Shown: positions 25,896-33,677 of the stretch, piece after piece | How the letters are laid out: every line of letters begins with the position of its first letter | How positions within the stretch are numbered: the first letter of the stretch is position 1 | NCBI GenBank assembly: GCA_046329535.1 | Contig: JAXLUN010000001.1 | Coordinates: 838,694-902,693 of the forward strand | DNA length: 64,000 nucleotides | Direction: 5' to 3' | Source of the DNA: Bog-950 sp046329535 | GTDB taxonomy: Bacteria > Bacteroidota > Bacteroidia > Chitinophagales > LD1 | Translations under genes and position numbers: made by a program | Notes under the pieces: generated by a model | Databases searched by the model: none | What the model was told of the DNA's origin: nothing | Seen by the model: the letters and a program-made list of their open reading frames with translations, nothing else

Positions 25896-26678
25896 TTATA
25901 AATCCTTAGCACATCTAAATCCTAAATTACTGACTGCGTATTTTGCTTTTAAACTGGAACGCATAGCGTATCGCATAAACGCAGCATAGTTTTTCAAATT
26001 CTTAGCATTTACAGCACCACCCCCACAGAATAAATCTTTATCAAGACTTGAATCGCTGCGAGACTCACCGGAGGTTAATGCAGAATTAAAATCCTGAGTC
26101 CACTCCCAAACCAGTCCATGCATATCCCAAATGCCATAATAATTTTTGAAGGTACTCCCGACACTCTCTAACCGGTGATGATGGTTTGGTCTGGCGTACC
26201 AATCAACAATTCTTTGATAAAATCCGGAGTCGGTAGAAGCATTCGATTTTTTTTCGCTGGCCATAGCCACATATTCCCATTCAGCTACGGTTGGCAAACG
26301 CTTACCTGTGTATTCACAATACTTTTTTGCGGCATACCAACTGATGTTTACCACTGGTGCATCAATCAGTTGAAGAGAATCTTTTCCAAGTGAAGTCCCC
26401 GATTTCCAGTGGTTCAGGTAAGAAGTATCGGCAAACAATTGCTTTACTTTTTCCTTTTGCCAGTTTTCATTGCTACTTACAAATGAGAGAAATTGACTAT
26501 TCGTAACCGGATAAACATCTAATTGGAATGAATGAACCGGATATTGCAGCGTATCTGAAGAATAGAGCGGCACATACGTGCCGCTCCTAATGGTTGCCAT
26601 CTTTGATTCATGTATGTTTTGCGACTGCGCACAAACATGGAATATGATAGCTGTCAATATAAATAACCAATTCTTCAT
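25896..26678 (-). CDS. nirV: SUMF1/formylglycine-generating-enzyme-like protein, NirV type
   Basis: 260 residues. A signal peptide (MKNWLFILTAIIFHVCAQSQ) is followed by a SUMF1/FGE-sulfatase domain: VYPVTNSQFLSFV, INVSWYAAKKYCEYTGKRLPTVAEWEYVA (here VVNISWY), YGIWDMHGLVWEWTQDF and the C-terminal LGFRCAKDL. Such proteins lie beside copper nitrite reductase genes and are called NirV; their biochemical role is not established. The gene starts 13 bp after nirK ends. The cysteine pair of true formylglycine-generating enzymes cannot be clearly placed, so a non-FGE role is likely. Confidence 0.85.
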   Translation of the reverse strand: MKNWLFILTAIIFHVCAQSQNIHESKMATIRSGTYVPLYSSDTLQYPVHSFQLDVYPVTNSQFLSFVSSNENWQKEKVKQLFADTSYLNHWKSGTSLGKDSLQLIDAPVVNISWYAAKKYCEYTGKRLPTVAEWEYVAMASEKKSNASTDSGFYQRIVDWYARPNHHHRLESVGSTFKNYYGIWDMHGLVWEWTQDFNSALTSGESRSDSSLDKDLFCGGGAVNAKNLKNYAAFMRYAMRSSLKAKYAVSNLGFRCAKDL

Positions 26679-26691
26679 ATCGCCTTTTAAG

Positions 26692-28161
26692 TTATTTTCT
26701 GGCAGCTTTAGCCTGCTCAGGTTTTATTTCACCGCCTTTGTTGCCAAAGTTATTCAACACATACGTAACAACATTTGCTGCCGCTTCATCACTGATAGTT
26801 TGTTTTGGCATTACTCCGTTGTATTTAACTCCGTTTACGGTTACCTCTCCGCTCAAGCCGTTTAATACATGGCCTAGCGATCGCAATGGGTTTGCATTAA
26901 GATAGTCTGAGCCTGCCAAAGGAGGGAATGCATTTGCAATACCTTTACCATCTGCCTGATGACAAGGTTGGCAATTAGCTGAATATACAGTTTTCCCAGC
27001 CGCAATGCGTTCATCTTTGTTTTTGGCTTTACTCTCTACTGGTGTTGCTTCGTCAGGCATAGATTGTGAGCCTCCACCTTCAGGTTGGTAAACCAGATCA
27101 TTTTGTTTACCGCTATAAATATCTTTGTTTTCTTCTCCGTCTACTTTCAAAATACCTAAACTACCTTTATTGAATGTACGGAAAATAGAGTGGTCAACCA
27201 GGATATAACTGCCGGGAACATCAACCCGGAATTCTGTTATGGCAGAACCTCCTGATGGTACAACAGTTGTTTGAACCTGGTGGTTTAAAGTAGTACCGCC
27301 TTCAGGATAAACATTGTCAAAAATTTCTCCAATTACGTGAAAACTAGAGATAAGATTCGGGCCACCGTTCCCAACAAACAAGCGTATCTTCTCTCCCACT
27401 TTTGCTTTCAGTGCATTGTCACCGGTTAAGGCACCAACTGAACCATTGAATACAACATAATCTGGAGTTTCTGTCAAAGCTTTATCCATGTTGAATGGCT
27501 GCAAGCCTGATTCACCATATGCACCTTTCGTATAGAAATCGCCCTGCATTACATAAAATTCCTTATCCACCGGAGTCATGCCTTCTTTAGGTTCTACCAG
27601 TATTAATCCATACATGCCATTAGCAATGTGCATCCCCACCGGAGCAGTTGCACAGTGATAAACATATAAGCCGGAGTTTATAGCAGTAAAAGAAAATACC
27701 GACTCATGACCAGGTGCTGTGAAAGATGCTGCTGCACCGCCCCCCTGTCCAGTTACGGCATGTAAGTCAATATTGTGAGGTAGTTTATTGTTAGGATCAT
27801 TTTTAAGGTGAAACTCTACAAAGTCACCTTCCCTTACTCTGATAAAACTACCAGGAACCGAGCCACCATATGTCCAAAAGGTGTAGGTTACTCCATCGGC
27901 CATACGCATTTCCTTTTCAATAATTTCAAGGTTCACAATTACTTTGGTTGAAATCTTACGTGTAATTGGGGGAGGAACCATAGGAGGTGAAGTAAGTACC
28001 GCTATCTCTTCACCTACAATTTTCTCCAACACCTTGGGAGCTAATTGATCTGTTTCTGCTGATTCTTTGCTACTGCTATTGCACGATTGCAACGTAAATA
28101 CTCCGGATAATGCTACTGATACAACAAGTAGCCAAAACCTGTTTTGTTTAATTTGGTTCAT
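26692..28161 (-). CDS. nirK: Copper nitrite reductase with fused C-terminal cytochrome c, lipoprotein
   Basis: Reduces nitrite to nitric oxide. 489 residues: lipobox LQSC near residue 27, a Pro-rich linker, two cupredoxin domains (about 70-370), a Ser/Glu linker, and a cytochrome c domain (about 385-480) with heme motif CQPCH and later Met ligand region NGVMPKQ. Type 1 copper ligands are in HCATAPVGMH. Type 2 ligands and the catalytic Asp lie in PHNIDLHAV, and the second-domain His is in SSFHVIGE. The fused c-heme lets the enzyme take electrons directly from a periplasmic donor. The N-terminal lipid anchor places it on a membrane. It lies 27 bp after the porin-like gene. Confidence 0.95.
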   Translation of the reverse strand: MNQIKQNRFWLLVVSVALSGVFTLQSCNSSSKESAETDQLAPKVLEKIVGEEIAVLTSPPMVPPPITRKISTKVIVNLEIIEKEMRMADGVTYTFWTYGGSVPGSFIRVREGDFVEFHLKNDPNNKLPHNIDLHAVTGQGGGAAASFTAPGHESVFSFTAINSGLYVYHCATAPVGMHIANGMYGLILVEPKEGMTPVDKEFYVMQGDFYTKGAYGESGLQPFNMDKALTETPDYVVFNGSVGALTGDNALKAKVGEKIRLFVGNGGPNLISSFHVIGEIFDNVYPEGGTTLNHQVQTTVVPSGGSAITEFRVDVPGSYILVDHSIFRTFNKGSLGILKVDGEENKDIYSGKQNDLVYQPEGGGSQSMPDEATPVESKAKNKDERIAAGKTVYSANCQPCHQADGKGIANAFPPLAGSDYLNANPLRSLGHVLNGLSGEVTVNGVKYNGVMPKQTISDEAAANVVTYVLNNFGNKGGEIKPEQAKAARK

Positions 28162-28188
28162 TTTGATTGTTTATTGGTTATAAAAAAA

Positions 28189-29484
28189 TTATTTGTCTTT
28201 TTCCCATTTGAATACAGTAGGGTTAACATTGATCTGTATAAAACCCCAACCGGCAAAAGGCTTTTTACTTCCTCCTGCTACTTTACTTAGTGCTTCTAAT
28301 GAAGTTGTAGATGCTACCATCGTAGAGTAGCCTGCTTTTATTTCGATATAGCTTATTGGTTTGTAAGAACCGTATAAGTCCAACTCCAAACCAAGTTCCC
28401 GATTAAGGTATTTCCCTGATATTTCCGGGTTTTTCAGTTTGTTAGCAGTAAAGAAGTAATGTGCGTCTAATGTGAGTTTGCCGGTTTGGCACGGCATGTA
28501 GCTTAATCTTAAATAAGGGTTTATTAAACCGGTACCTTTGGTATCTTTTGGAATATTCAGGAAGTAATCCATGTGCCCGTAAAACTTGTGGTTAGTCGGG
28601 TACAGTGTATTGAAGCGATTATCGTGTGTGTTTGAGGTGTTTGAAAAATTGTTACCTGATAAATAATCGCATCCTAACCCAATTGTAACTTTTTTCGCCA
28701 AAGTGTAATCGGCATATACATATGCAAAATATGCCAGGATATCAGTATTGAAAGTATTTTTGCCGAATTGCACATACAAAGCCGCGTTGGCACTGAAGTT
28801 TTTTGCTTTTGCAGTTAACAGCGGACCTACGGTGCCTCGAAACAATACCCTCTCTTTACTATGCAGAGAAGTATCAGCATTAAACCCATCCGTAACAGCA
28901 TAGAATGATAATTTGAGTTTTTCGTCTATGAATTTGTGATTATACCAAATGAATGCAAGCGCTTTGTAATTATTGATGGTGTAATAAGTGCCAAAGAAAC
29001 CTTCGCTGGCCTGATTAAATGCACCACCAACGTGAATTGATATTCCTTTGTGCCGAAATTTAAAAACCGCAGCATCATGCGATCGTGCCTGCTGAACCCA
29101 GTCCAGATTACCTAAAAGGCGGTGGTCATCATATACTAGTTCCTGCCGACCTAGTTTGAAAGAAATGCTATCATTAATAAATAACTCTGCCCAACCTTCA
29201 TGTAATCCAAAGCCAGCTACATCTAGCGCTTGTCCTTCGTCACCCCAAACTCTTACATCTTGTAAACTAACATACAGCTTTACAAATTTTGCACGAAAAC
29301 CCACATTAAGTCGCGCTCTTTCTGAAACAAAAAATGCTGATTTTGATTTAACGGGTGGTAAAGTTTGGTAACCTCTGCGCTGCTCAAATCTTGGGCTAAA
29401 CTGTATACCTATATCAAAAGTTGTTTGCGAAAATGTATTAGAGATAAAGAAGAATGAACTCAAGATTAGCAGAAACACTTTCAT
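28189..29484 (-). CDS. Alginate-export/porin-like outer membrane beta-barrel protein
   Basis: 431 residues. A signal peptide (MKVFLLILSSFFFISNTFSQ) precedes a barrel-like sequence of alternating strands and turns. The alginate-export-family pattern is visible in RARLNVGFRAKFVKLYVSLQDVR..WGDEG, INDSISFKLGRQELVYDDHRLLGNLDWVQQARSHDA and the terminal strand GWGFIQINVNPTVF. Such porins are found in several denitrification clusters. As first gene of the nirK operon it may let nitrite or copper through the outer membrane; that is inference. An FNR-type site is centred 85 bp upstream, and CAACTTTG (minus strand, 29511-29518) is one mismatch from a -7 box. Confidence 0.8.
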   Translation of the reverse strand: MKVFLLILSSFFFISNTFSQTTFDIGIQFSPRFEQRRGYQTLPPVKSKSAFFVSERARLNVGFRAKFVKLYVSLQDVRVWGDEGQALDVAGFGLHEGWAELFINDSISFKLGRQELVYDDHRLLGNLDWVQQARSHDAAVFKFRHKGISIHVGGAFNQASEGFFGTYYTINNYKALAFIWYNHKFIDEKLKLSFYAVTDGFNADTSLHSKERVLFRGTVGPLLTAKAKNFSANAALYVQFGKNTFNTDILAYFAYVYADYTLAKKVTIGLGCDYLSGNNFSNTSNTHDNRFNTLYPTNHKFYGHMDYFLNIPKDTKGTGLINPYLRLSYMPCQTGKLTLDAHYFFTANKLKNPEISGKYLNRELGLELDLYGSYKPISYIEIKAGYSTMVASTTSLEALSKVAGGSKKPFAGWGFIQINVNPTVFKWEKDK

Positions 29485-29562
29485 ACAAAGAGCGGTTAAA
29501 AACTCAAGTGCAAAGTTGTAATTGGCTTTTTTTAATTCATGTGACCCGAGTCAGTTAAATCT

Positions 29563-29576
29563 CTGATAGTGATCAT
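29563..29576 (-). promoter_or_regulatory. FNR/DNR-type site upstream of the porin-nirK operon
   Basis: CTGATAGTGATCAT: dyad CTGAT-N4-ATCAT, 8 of 10 matches to TTGAT-N4-ATCAA. It lies about 66 bp before the start site predicted from the near -7 box at 29511-29518, a normal class I activator distance. It is the best of the three sites. Confidence 0.65.
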
Positions 29577-29777
29577 TTTAAAAAATACGAAATGATATCG
29601 TGTCACTCATTTCTGCTTGTAGTATTGCTAAAGAAATTTATAAGCTAATTGTTACTACTTATATCAATACCTATTATTTGGAGAAAGCTATGATGAGAAA
29701 GCAGATGATATAGTGAAAATTAGAGCGTGATGTAAGTAACCTAAACTAATCTGCTTGGTTGCTATCCGAGTTATCGA

Positions 29778-29791
29778 CTGATAAAACTCAT
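29778..29791 (+). promoter_or_regulatory. FNR/DNR-type site upstream of nadA
   Basis: CTGATAAAACTCAT: CTGAT-N4-CTCAT, centred 71 bp before the nadA start. It shares CTGATA and TCAT with the norC and porin/nirK sites. The 369-bp gap 29485-29852 between the divergent operons contains both this site and the one at 29563; no gene is seen in it. Confidence 0.5.
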
Positions 29792-29855
29792 ACTTTGATT
29801 ATGTAAATACTCGCTCATTTGCAAAATAAAAGACAAAATAGTCCTTTATTAATTG

Positions 29856-30848
29856 ATGTCGAAAATTATAAGTATGGCGGTGGAATCTATGAGCGCAATT
29901 CTTTCTGAAATACGTGAACTGAGAAAACAAAAAAAGGCTGTAATTCTCTCGCATTATTACATGCCACCTGAATTACAGATACTTGAAAAGGATGGAGGAG
30001 TAGCCGACTTTATCGGAGATTCGTTGGGACTAAGTGTAGAGGCAACACGTGTTCAGGCTCCCTATATTATTTTTTGCGGAGTTAGTTTTATGGCTGAAAC
30101 CGCCAAAATTATAAACCCCGATAAGCATGTGCTAATACCTGATAAGGAAGCTGGCTGCTCTTTGGCCTCGAGCATTACAGGAAATGATGTAAAGAAATTG
30201 AAATCACGTTATCCGGAAGTTCCCGTGATTGCTTATGTAAATACCTTTGCTGAAACTAAAGCCGAATGTGACATTTGCTGCACCTCTCGTAATGCCGTAG
30301 CTATTGCCAAGTCTTTCAAGAACGATACACTCATTTTCGTTCCCGATGTTTATATGGGTCAGAACCTGCAGTCAAAAATAGAAAGCGAAACCGGTAAAAA
30401 AATGATTTTATGGCATGGCACCTGCGAAGTACATGAGCAGTTTTCAAATACTTCGCTCGCTACCATAAAGCAAATTTATCCCGAAGCTGAAATGCTGTTG
30501 CATTGGGAAGTTCCAAAAGAAACTGTTGAAGAATCTCTGCAAAAGCATAAAGGAGTGCTGGGCAGCACCAACGACATATTGAAGTATGTTGGCAATAGCA
30601 CTTCCAAGAAATTCATTCTTGCCTCTGAGTGCGATTTAGGGGCAACTTTGCGCGGTATGTATCCCGATCGTGAATTCATTACGCCATGCATCAAGTGTCC
30701 TTACATGAAAAAAATAAGCCTTGAAAATACACTTGCTGCATTAAAATCAATAGGCACATCAAGCCAAAGCAGATATGAAATTGACCTGGAGCCTGATATT
30801 CTTAAGCGGGCCTATATTCCCATTAAACGAATGCTTGAATTTATATGA
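29856..30848 (+). CDS. nadA: Quinolinate synthase
   Basis: Condenses iminoaspartate with dihydroxyacetone phosphate to quinolinate, using an oxygen-sensitive [4Fe-4S] cluster; second step of de novo NAD synthesis. 330 residues from the ATG at 29856; a TTG three bases earlier and ATGs a few codons later are alternatives. Motifs include AVILSHYYMPPELQ, VADFIGDSLGL, IIFCGVSFMAETAKI, and cysteines in CDICCTS and PCIKCPYM. The final codons overlap nadB by 4 bp (ATGA). An FNR-type site upstream suggests low-oxygen expression, when O2-dependent routes to quinolinate would fail. Confidence 0.96.
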   Translation: MSKIISMAVESMSAILSEIRELRKQKKAVILSHYYMPPELQILEKDGGVADFIGDSLGLSVEATRVQAPYIIFCGVSFMAETAKIINPDKHVLIPDKEAGCSLASSITGNDVKKLKSRYPEVPVIAYVNTFAETKAECDICCTSRNAVAIAKSFKNDTLIFVPDVYMGQNLQSKIESETGKKMILWHGTCEVHEQFSNTSLATIKQIYPEAEMLLHWEVPKETVEESLQKHKGVLGSTNDILKYVGNSTSKKFILASECDLGATLRGMYPDREFITPCIKCPYMKKISLENTLAALKSIGTSSQSRYEIDLEPDILKRAYIPIKRMLEFI

Positions 30849-32416
30849 ACCAACGCGAAACAGAAGTATTAGTTATAGGTAGTGGAATAGCAGGCTTGTT
30901 TTATGCTATTCACTGTGCCCGTTTTGCGCATGTAACTATTGTTACCAAAGGAAATATTGGAGAATCTAACACCATGTATGCTCAGGGAGGGATTTCTGCT
31001 GTATTTGATAAGAATGATTGTATAGAAAATCATGTACAGGATACCTTAAAAGCCGGAGATGGCCTATGTAATGAATCTGCCGTTCGTCTCGTTGTACAAA
31101 ATGCAAAACATGCGGTTTTGGAGTTAGATAAACTACAAGTTAAGTTCGATAAGAATAAAAATAATGTCTATGATTTACATCGAGAGGGGGGGCACTCCCA
31201 TGCTCGTGTTGTGCATGCCACCGATGCGACCGGAAAAGAAGTAGAAAATACACTAGTAAGCAGAGTTCGTTCATCGAAAAATATTACCATCATAGAAAAC
31301 TGTTTTGCGGTAGATTTATGCGTAACTGAGAATATCTGCACAGGTATAATTGCCATTGAAAATAATTCTAAAGAATCTCTACATATTCATGCAGAGGCAG
31401 TCATGTTGGCGAGTGGCGGAGCTGGCCAGGTATATGAATTAAACACCAACCCATCTATTGCCACCGGTGATGGTTTTGCCATGGCAAAACGCGCAGGCGC
31501 ACTTATAAATAACATGGAATTTGTGCAGTTTCATCCTACTGCTTTTTACAACCCAGGCCAACCGGTTTTTCTGATAACTGAAGCCATACGCGGATTTGGT
31601 GGTGAGCTAAAGAATAGTCGTGGAGCATCTTTCATGGAAAAATATCATCCGCTTAAATCTCTTGCTCCGCGTGATGTGGTTGCACGTGCTATTATAAGTG
31701 AACTGAAAAGCAGCGGAAATGCGTGTGTGCATCTGGATGTCAGAAAATTTAGCGCCAAAGAGCTTCAAAAGCATTTTCCCAATATTTATGACCATTGTCA
31801 ACAAGCTGGTTTAGATTTATCAAAAGATATGATACCGGTAGTTCCTGCGGCACATTACATGTGTGGAGGAGTTGTAACTGATTTAAATGGACGAACCACA
31901 ATTAAGAATCTTTATGCCTGTGGTGAAGTTTCGTATACGGGCGTACATGGTGCAAATCGGTTAGCTAGTAATTCACTTTTAGAAGGGTTAGTTTTTGCCG
32001 AAAAAGCTGCCGTAGACACAGAATTGCTCTTACAGTGTCATGTTCCGTTACTAAAACCAATTCCTGTAGTTCGGTTAAATAAACGCGATGATGTTATCCA
32101 TAGCAATATGAAGAAATATCTACAACATTTAATGTGGATATATACTGGCATTAACAGAAACGAAACAGAGTTAAACTACTGCGAACATGAGTTGAATGGT
32201 ATGCATCAACAAATATCATCCAAAATCGCTAAGCATGGCGTCTCCGTTCAGGCCGTGGAACTTAAGAATATGATAGAAACATCACTTCTGATTGTAAATG
32301 CAGCTCTGCATCGTGAAGAAAACAGGGGATGTCATTTCAGAACAGACATTCCTGCAAAATTGGACTACACTCAAAATATCAGCCATAGCCGAAAAACAGC
32401 TTTCAATTTTGACTAA
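30845..32416 (+). CDS. nadB: L-aspartate oxidase
   Basis: Flavoprotein that oxidises L-aspartate to iminoaspartate, handing it to NadA; it can use fumarate instead of oxygen. 523 residues. FAD-binding VLVIGSGIAGLFYAIHCA at the N-terminus, TMYAQGGISAVF, the capping-domain EGGHSHARVVHATDATG and the active-site region LAPRDVVARAI are conserved, together with HYMCGGVVTDLNGRT and GANRLASNSLLEGLVFA. It overlaps nadA by 4 bp and the following membrane-protein gene by 8 bp. nadC is not in the window. Confidence 0.96.
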   Translation: MNQRETEVLVIGSGIAGLFYAIHCARFAHVTIVTKGNIGESNTMYAQGGISAVFDKNDCIENHVQDTLKAGDGLCNESAVRLVVQNAKHAVLELDKLQVKFDKNKNNVYDLHREGGHSHARVVHATDATGKEVENTLVSRVRSSKNITIIENCFAVDLCVTENICTGIIAIENNSKESLHIHAEAVMLASGGAGQVYELNTNPSIATGDGFAMAKRAGALINNMEFVQFHPTAFYNPGQPVFLITEAIRGFGGELKNSRGASFMEKYHPLKSLAPRDVVARAIISELKSSGNACVHLDVRKFSAKELQKHFPNIYDHCQQAGLDLSKDMIPVVPAAHYMCGGVVTDLNGRTTIKNLYACGEVSYTGVHGANRLASNSLLEGLVFAEKAAVDTELLLQCHVPLLKPIPVVRLNKRDDVIHSNMKKYLQHLMWIYTGINRNETELNYCEHELNGMHQQISSKIAKHGVSVQAVELKNMIETSLLIVNAALHREENRGCHFRTDIPAKLDYTQNISHSRKTAFNFD

Positions 32417-33677
32417 ACTTCAAAACCAATCTTTTAAGGCAGCCTTGTTTAACTTTCTGCTATTAGCAATAATAGGGACACTACTCAGGTGGATTCAATG
32501 GAAAGGCAATAGTTTTATCAATTATCATTTTCTTCTTAATGCACATAGTCATTTTGCTATGGGTGGTTGGATGTTCACAGCTCTGTTTACAGGCATTTTA
32601 ATGGTATTTCCAATCTTATCTACTAAAAACGAGCTTGTATATCAAAGAATATTTTGGCTTTCGCAAATCGGTAGCTATGGTATGCTGTTAAGTTTTCCGT
32701 TCAAAGGATACAGTTTTATCAGCATTCTATTCAGCGAGGTGTACGTAATAGCCACATATTGGTTTGCTTACCGGGTATGGCAAGATACAGACAACAATAC
32801 TGCATCAAGCAAATGGCTAAAGGCGGCCTTGATTTTTCTTTTAGTTTCTTCATTAGGTCCGTATGCAGTAGGACCTATGATGGCCAATCATCTTTCAGGC
32901 TCAGTTTGGTATTTTGATGCTATATATTTTTACCTGCATTTTCAATACAACGGATGGTTTACATTCGCTGCGCTCGCACTTTTGTTTCGATTTACAGAGC
33001 AGAGAAATACACTGCTACACCCGAAAAATGAAAAGAATGCTTTTCGCTTATTAACAACAGCTACCATACTAACTTATCTGCTATCAACACTTTGGTCATC
33101 GCCAGGTTTAGCATTTAATTTTATTGCAGGTGCAGGTGCCGTTTTACAAATTGCCGGATGGTATTATATGCTACGCTTACTTATTTCTTTGAAAGAACAA
33201 AAGTTATTCTCATTTCACTTTTCGGCTTTTTTGCTTTCTGTTTCATTTGTCGCGTTTACATTAAAAATATTCCTTCAATTATTAAGTGTATTACAGACGG
33301 TATCTCTACTTGCCTATAGATACAAGAACTTGATTATTGCCTATCTGCATCTCGTATTAATAGGATTTTTATCAATATTTCTGATTGCGTTTTTCATTGA
33401 GAATAAGGTATTACGACTCACTCGGTTATCCAAATGGGGAGTATTACTTTTTCTACTTGCGTTTACTGTATCAGAGATTTTATTGGTATCGCAGGCGCTG
33501 ATTGCACGGTTAAATCTTCCTGCCATTTCACATCAATATCCGCTGGTATTCCTTGCAAGTTGTGGTATGGTTACAGGCTTACTCTTCCTACTACTCAGTC
33601 AATTTCAAAATAAATACACAGAAGATATCAATTCAATAAAAACCATTCAAAAAAACAAATATGAAAACCAAAATTAA
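32409..33677 (+). CDS. Polytopic membrane protein resembling heme-copper oxidase/NorB subunit I
   Basis: About 422 residues from the TTG at 32409, which gives an 8-bp overlap with nadB. The upstream in-frame ATG at 32298 would overlap nadB by over 100 bp. About 12 hydrophobic helices are visible. Two related histidine motifs stand out: NAHSHFAMGGWMF near residue 40 and YLHFQYNGWFTF near residue 175. H-x-H..GW signatures are typical of subunit I of NorB, cbb3 and related heme-binding families. The His pattern expected for a catalytic copper or FeB site is not evident, so it may only bind heme b or be a quinol- or NO-linked relative of unknown function. It overlaps the following lyase gene by 17 bp. 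Confidence 0.6.
   Translation: MTKLQNQSFKAALFNFLLLAIIGTLLRWIQWKGNSFINYHFLLNAHSHFAMGGWMFTALFTGILMVFPILSTKNELVYQRIFWLSQIGSYGMLLSFPFKGYSFISILFSEVYVIATYWFAYRVWQDTDNNTASSKWLKAALIFLLVSSLGPYAVGPMMANHLSGSVWYFDAIYFYLHFQYNGWFTFAALALLFRFTEQRNTLLHPKNEKNAFRLLTTATILTYLLSTLWSSPGLAFNFIAGAGAVLQIAGWYYMLRLLISLKEQKLFSFHFSAFLLSVSFVAFTLKIFLQLLSVLQTVSLLAYRYKNLIIAYLHLVLIGFLSIFLIAFFIENKVLRLTRLSKWGVLLFLLAFTVSEILLVSQALIARLNLPAISHQYPLVFLASCGMVTGLLFLLLSQFQNKYTEDINSIKTIQKNKYENQN

Noticed and set aside
25896..26678. Active formylglycine-generating enzyme for a sulfatase
   Set aside because: No sulfatase gene is near and the gene follows nirK directly; the NirV assignment explains the context better.
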